Assembly: GCF_965638725.1 (NCBI RefSeq)
Contig: NC_134950.1
Coordinates: forward strand, 145,815,636-145,879,635
Length of the DNA stretch: 64,000 bases
Direction of reading: 5' to 3'
DNA from: Aptenodytes patagonicus
Taxonomy: Eukaryota; Chordata; Aves; Sphenisciformes; Spheniscidae
Numbering within the stretch: the stretch's first letter is position 1; the number at the start of each line of letters is the position of its first letter. Positions 52,514 through 64,000 of this stretch are shown in pieces. A program made the position numbers and the translations under genes. Under the pieces are notes generated by a model. It was not told the DNA's origin, did no database searches, and saw only the letters and a program-made list of their open reading frames with translations.

Positions 52514-53845
52514 GGAAGAACAGTATTTTTCCCCTGTACCCAAGAGAGATTAAAGAGAAATTAACGCTTTGTATTGAAAAATCAAAGAGATGAAAGTAAG
52601 GATAAAACACCCATAAGCTTAAGGAACACACAGTATCTTCTCGTTGCTAACCTCTACAGCTAATAATTCCCTCAAAAGTGGTCTCTCTCTTTAGGGAATG
52701 TACTTAAATTACGGTACACCTACTGGTGTTATGTCTACAACTAAAACTATTTCTGGAACTGGTGAGCACAGAAATGCACTCAAAAAAAAAAGCAAAATCG
52801 ACAATGCTTAGTAATGATGGAGGGGTCTATGCAAACAATTTAAGCTGTGCTATTAGCGCCTTACTCTGCAGAGCACGTTTTTGTGACTCCACATTTCCTG
52901 TGCATACTATTTGAACTGTAAATAGAAGACTGAGCAGTCATGAATTATCAAAGTTCTTCATTTTAAAAAGCTGCCCAATTTCCAGCATATGTTTAGACAT
53001 GCCTGGGAGAGCAATACTGCTACTTACATAAAACTATTACAGTACCAAGGCTCAAATTTTTCTCTGAGGAAAAAAAAAAAAACCACGAAATTGTGAGCGT
53101 TCAATTTCACTCAAGAAAGACTGTTTAGGACGGCGTCACCCAGCCCAGAAGCAAGGTTACGCTGTCACAGCTCACCCAGCAGCACATGCTCCCACTCTGG
53201 CTACTCACACTTTTCCCCTTTTGCCTTCAAGGCAGGATTTCCAGGCTACGAACAGGGCGGGCATGTGCTCAACAGCGGGAGCTGGCTGAAGCCAGGCCAT
53301 CGGGCAGCTCCAAACTTTCCGACAGTCCCGGGCGAGGGCACCCCGCCGCCCCGGGGCTGCTGCTGCCGAGCCCCCCACGCGGCCGGTTTCCGGGTGAGAC
53401 TCCCCGCTCTCCGCGGCGCCTGGCGAGACCCTGGGCCGGAGGCGGCCTCGCTCCCCTCCATAAACAAGCCCGGCGGCCCGCCGTCTCCCGCCATTACGCT
53501 TCCCCACAGCCCCCTGCCCACCGGGACCCGCGCTGCGGGCGGCCGTCCCCACACCGGCAGCGCCGCCGCGCCCGGGGCCGGCCAGCCTCGATAACCTGCG
53601 GCTTGTTTACCTCCGCACGCCGGCGCGCCCCTCTCCTCTCACCTCCTCCGCGCCGCTCCCCTCGCCTGCCGGCGGCGCCGAGGAGCCGAGGCGCCCCCGG
53701 AGCCGCCTCCCGGCCCGCCCCACCCGCGATGCGACGGGCTGCCGACGCCCAGATGTGCAAAGTCTCGCCTCGCCCTCTCGCAGCCCCGCGGACCCCGCCC
53801 GAGCCTCCCCAGGCGGCGCCGGGATCGCCGCCAGCGCCGCGGGGC

Positions 53846-53852
53846 ACTCACC
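53846..53852 (-). other. ANKIB1: Candidate ANKIB1 exon 1 splice donor
   Basis: On the minus strand GAGCCG|GTGAGTGCC gives a strong donor with the exon ending at 53852. Two other usable minus-strand donors lie further along, AG|GTGAGA (GT at 53642-53641) and AG|GTAAAC (GT at 53610-53609). The untranslated exon 1 would start somewhere to the right, up to about 54.3 kb. Which donor is used cannot be told from sequence alone. Confidence 0.4.
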
Positions 53853-54313
53853 GGCTCCTCACAGGGGCTCTCCCCGGCCCTTCCCGGCGCCTCCGCGCCC
53901 GCCACCCAGCGCCTCCATTTGCTCAGCGGCTGCTCCTCTCTCCCTCTCCCCCGCTCCGGATACGGCGCCCTCTGGAGTGCCCGCTCCTCCGGGGCTCCAG
54001 CCCGCGGACAGCCGGGGCCGTCACTCGGCGGCTGAAGCCGTGGGGAGCGCCCGCCCGGCGGCGAGGCTCCCTGCGCGCAGGCAGGGCGTTGCGGCTACCA
54101 CCGTCTCGCTGCCCCTTTGTTCGGCGGCGGCTCCTGGCGGCGTGGCGGTGCTGACAGCTGCGGGTGGCGCGGCCCGGGCGGGCGCTTCGCCTCAGCACCT
54201 CCCTGCCTGCCAGCAGCGCCTCATGCTCCCGGCCCAACCCGCAGCCCGGTCTCTCTCCCTCTTTCTCCGCCCGCGGTCAACAACCGGCGGCGGCAGCAGA
54301 AGTTCAGGCCGCC

Positions 54314-54324
54314 GACCCGGAAAC
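54314..54324 (+). promoter_or_regulatory. ETS/GABP-type site in the bidirectional promoter
   Basis: GACCCGGAAAC contains the CCGGAA core bound by ETS-family factors such as GABPA, which are common at TATA-less bidirectional CpG promoters. It lies near the centre of the island. This is a motif match only. Confidence 0.45.
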
Positions 54325-54387
54325 TCATCGGCAGCCGAGGCCCGCAGGACTCCGACGGGAAGCGGATCCGCCGAGCCGTGGGAGGGA

Positions 54388-54407
54388 GCGGGGCGGGGAC
54401 GGGGCGG
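54388..54407 (+). promoter_or_regulatory. Cluster of GC boxes (Sp1-type)
   Basis: Two GGGGCGG words occur within 20 bases. Sp/KLF factors bind such boxes in CpG-island promoters. They sit 70 bases from the ETS-type site and fit the core of the shared promoter. Confidence 0.5.
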
Positions 54408-55040
54408 AGCGGGACGCGTCTCGGGCGCGGGGCCTGGGCGCCGAGAGCGGCGAGAGTATGCAGCGGGGAGGCGACCGCCGGCACCCCCGAGGAAGGCAAG
54501 GGAGGGAGCGAGCGGGGCCGGGGTGCTGCCACTCATCCCGGTGGGGCGGTCCCGAGGACGTGGGAGCCGTTCCCGCTCCGCGGGGCTGCGGCGTGCGCAC
54601 CCCTCGGGGGGCCTGGTGCCCGGCCGGCTCCTGGGCGCGACCGGGAAAGTTCGGGGGGCGTTTCCCGGCCGTGAGGCGCGGAGCGGCGGGGTGGCTGCCG
54701 CCGGAGCGGGAGGTACCGGCGGCACAGGGCCGCTTCCCGCCTGTCGTGCTCCTCTGTCGGCGGCCGGCTTCCTCCGTGGCGGCGGCCTCGCCGTGCCGAG
54801 GCGAGGCAGCGCTGCGGGGGAGGCCGAGGCAGCCATCGCTGCTCCCAGTGCGGGGCGTGCGCTCGGCGGGGCGGGCGCGGCGGCCTCCCTCGCGGGGGTG
54901 GTGTGGCTGTGTGTCCCCGCGGGGCGGCGGGAGCCGCCCTCCGCCTCGCCCTGGCGGGTCCCGGGCTGCTGAGGGTGCCGTCGGGCGGTGGTGCGGGAGG
55001 CGGGGAGGGCCGGCGGCGCTGGGAGAAGCCCGGCTGAGGC

Positions 55041-56717
55041 ATGTTCTCTAGACCTGCACCCGTTGGGATGGGGACGCAGGTCCGTTGGCACCTGGATTTG
55101 GCTAGGGTCAGTTCAGCGGTGGTGCCTTCTGAAGCTGGTCATCGTTATTGTCACATCCTCACGGCCCCACCCTTCTTCGTCCTCTGATTTTGTTTTCTGG
55201 AGTCATATCGCAGCTGTCGGGGCCGTCTGTTTCCCAGACATCCTCACCCCATTTAGTGGATTTAGCTGGATTTAGTGTAGAGCGCTGGCAGAGGGAGTTC
55301 ACTCACTGCTTATTCACCTGATCATCACCTGCCACCCAGGTGGCCCGGCCTGGCCCAGCCCTGCCTGTGCAGGTTCCCTCCACACAAGCCTGTGACCCAA
55401 ACCCAGTCCATCCCAGTACATGTAAGGAAACCCAGGGAGCATGCCTTTCCCAGCTGCCTATAAGGCATGGTTGTTTCTTGTTCCTTTCAAAACTCTTAAT
55501 ATCCCAAAGCATGAGCTCTCACAAGTCAGCACATTGCTTATTTAATGTTTCTAGATGCTACTGAAATGCATCAAGATGTTTCTATTCAGATATTACTGTT
55601 CAAGTACCACCATTAAATCATCTAACTAATATATTTATCTTAACTGAAGGTGAAAACGTGCACGCTGTTATTTATGTTGGTTTTTTTTAATATGTTTTCA
55701 GGTAGTCTGATCCCAGCAAAAATACTGGAGTAAAGGCATGGGAATCTAAGACCTCTGTTTCTCCTAGAAGAGGTGAAGAGGCTAGAAACAGGAAAGTTAA
55801 AAATCTTTGTGGAGGGATTAATCTGCAAAAAAGCATGTGCTTACTGATATGGGATGAAAGGGGGTTCATTTGCAGATGAAGAAAATGATCAGCTGGAAGG
55901 TGCTAATGGCCAGGCATGACCTTCTTTCTCAACTCTGATGTGTGGAGTGATTTAACCTTAGGAGGTTTTCCCTATCATTTTCATAAAATTTTATGATTAT
56001 AGGAATTGTCACTTTGGGTTAAACAGAAGGGTAAGCAAAGTTTTATCTTAAATCTAAAAACCTCTGTTCGCTTTTTGCAAAAACTGAAGGCGTATTTCTT
56101 TCAGAAGCTCTGTGTTTGAATGAATTGTGCACCAGTTTGCAGCCCCACTGAAGTAAAACTAAGTAAATGAATCCATATTGTAGTTTATTTTTATCAGCTT
56201 TGTTGTTTGGGCTGTAGGCAAGACTGTGTTCTACTTCCTATTGGGGGCAGGGGGAAGGAAAATCAGTTATATTCTTGAAATCCCTGTGGAACTCATAGAA
56301 ATGCAGTACTTTGTCATAGCACATTTCATAAAGTACAGTGCTTGTCACTTTAGAATGGTTTTCTTTTTCAATTTCATGTATTTTTCAGAGCCCTAAAATT
56401 CTTTGGCCTTTTGCCTAGCTTGCAAAATGGGGAAGATAGTTACAAAGTGGAAAAAAATACACATTATTTTTATTTTAAAAGTGGGTTAGAGAACAAGATT
56501 ATTTGTATTAAATCTATGTGATGTAGGATTTTCCCCTTTCATGAAAGGGAAGCAGAATTATATCAGCCATTGGTATTTCTCCAGCTAAAGAACAACAAAT
56601 TAATAATGCAAAGAATCAGTGGATATAATTACTGCATCCTGAAGTTTAGCGTGCTGTTGGATTTTTTTTTCTTTTTTTCAATTGAACCTTTATTTCCTGT
56701 TTGTTTATTGTTTCCAG
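55041..56717 (+). other. KRIT1: KRIT1 5' leader/intron upstream of the first coding exon
   Basis: GC content falls rapidly after the island. The interval ends in a good polypyrimidine/acceptor TTGTTTATTGTTTCCAG (AG at 56716-56717). One or more untranslated KRIT1 exons may lie at the left end; possible plus-strand donors in the island include GAG|GTACCG near 54711 and CC|GTGAGG at 54671. No coding sequence or transposon was recognised in it. Confidence 0.6.

Positions 56718-64000
<7,283 letters not shown>

Larger units (their letters stand above)
18567..53851 (-). other. ANKIB1: ANKIB1 intron 1 (about 35 kb, 5' end approximate)
   Basis: The intron runs from the exon 2 acceptor back to a donor in the CpG island (best candidate 53851). 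It is AT-rich and carries all the LTR and CR1 elements listed separately between 20.8 and 52 kb. In the intervals 18567-20859, 21456-30050, 30644-32839, 33434-35345, 36590-42790, 43670-47930, 48465-49490, 50345-51370 and 51916-53230 I see no coding exon, RNA gene or recognisable transposon beyond the short repeats listed. Open frames of 60-120 codons there have no recognisable protein content. Confidence 0.8.
53230..55040. promoter_or_regulatory. CpG island: shared ANKIB1/KRIT1 bidirectional promoter
   Basis: About 1.8 kb is strongly GC-rich and full of CpG, in sharp contrast with the AT-rich flanks. It lies between the 5' ends of two divergent genes: ANKIB1 exon 2 is to the left on minus, and the KRIT1 first coding exon is to the right on plus. 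No TATA box was seen, but GC boxes and an ETS-type CCGGAA site lie near the middle. In mammals ANKIB1 and KRIT1 are likewise head to head, so a common promoter is the natural reading. Both first (untranslated) exons should lie within it. Long open frames on all strands here arise from low stop-codon density. Confidence 0.9.

Noticed and set aside
53186..55091. Open frames up to 405 codons on both strands
   Set aside because: They overlap in nearly all frames, are dominated by Ala/Pro/Gly/Arg and fall in the CpG island, where stop codons are rare. No domain is recognisable.

Overview
The window is a piece of a vertebrate nuclear genome, almost certainly avian. It has spliced genes with GT–AG introns, one large CpG island, several CR1 LINE fragments, and endogenous retroviral LTRs of types common in birds. 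The LTR families point to a non-galliform (neoavian) bird; that part is inference.

Two protein genes lie head to head. On the minus strand is the 5' part of ANKIB1 (ankyrin repeat and IBR domain E3 ligase): coding exon 2 at 18298-18566 holds the start codon, exon 3 at 1-208 runs off the left edge, and exon 1 (untranslated) should lie in the CpG island near 53.6-54.3 kb. On the plus strand is the 5' half of KRIT1 (CCM1): seven exons between 56718 and 63241 encode residues 1-330, and the gene continues off the right edge. The CpG island at about 53.2-55.0 kb lies between them and is best read as their shared, TATA-less bidirectional promoter.

Region by region: 1-208 ANKIB1 exon 3; 209-18297 ANKIB1 intron 2, with a CR1 tail (8.1 kb) and an LTR cluster (13.0-15.2 kb); 18298-18566 ANKIB1 exon 2; 18567 to about 53.85 kb ANKIB1 intron 1 (about 35 kb), with three solo LTRs, five CR1 fragments from very old to young, and several simple repeats; 53.2-55.0 kb promoter island; 55.0-56.7 kb KRIT1 5' intron or leader; 56718-63241 KRIT1 coding exons; 63242-64000 KRIT1 intron with a CR1 tail.

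The two genes are not known to me to act in one pathway. KRIT1 is an endothelial junction scaffold (CCM complex, Rap1/HEG1/ICAP1/CCM2 partners), and ANKIB1 is an RBR-type ubiquitin ligase. Their link here is the shared promoter. I found no novel multi-gene system. The most noteworthy items are two almost identical CR1 segments 19 kb apart whose identity ends abruptly, solo LTRs with visible 5-bp target duplications, small upstream ORFs before the ANKIB1 start, and an 11-bp tandem array at a CR1 truncation point.
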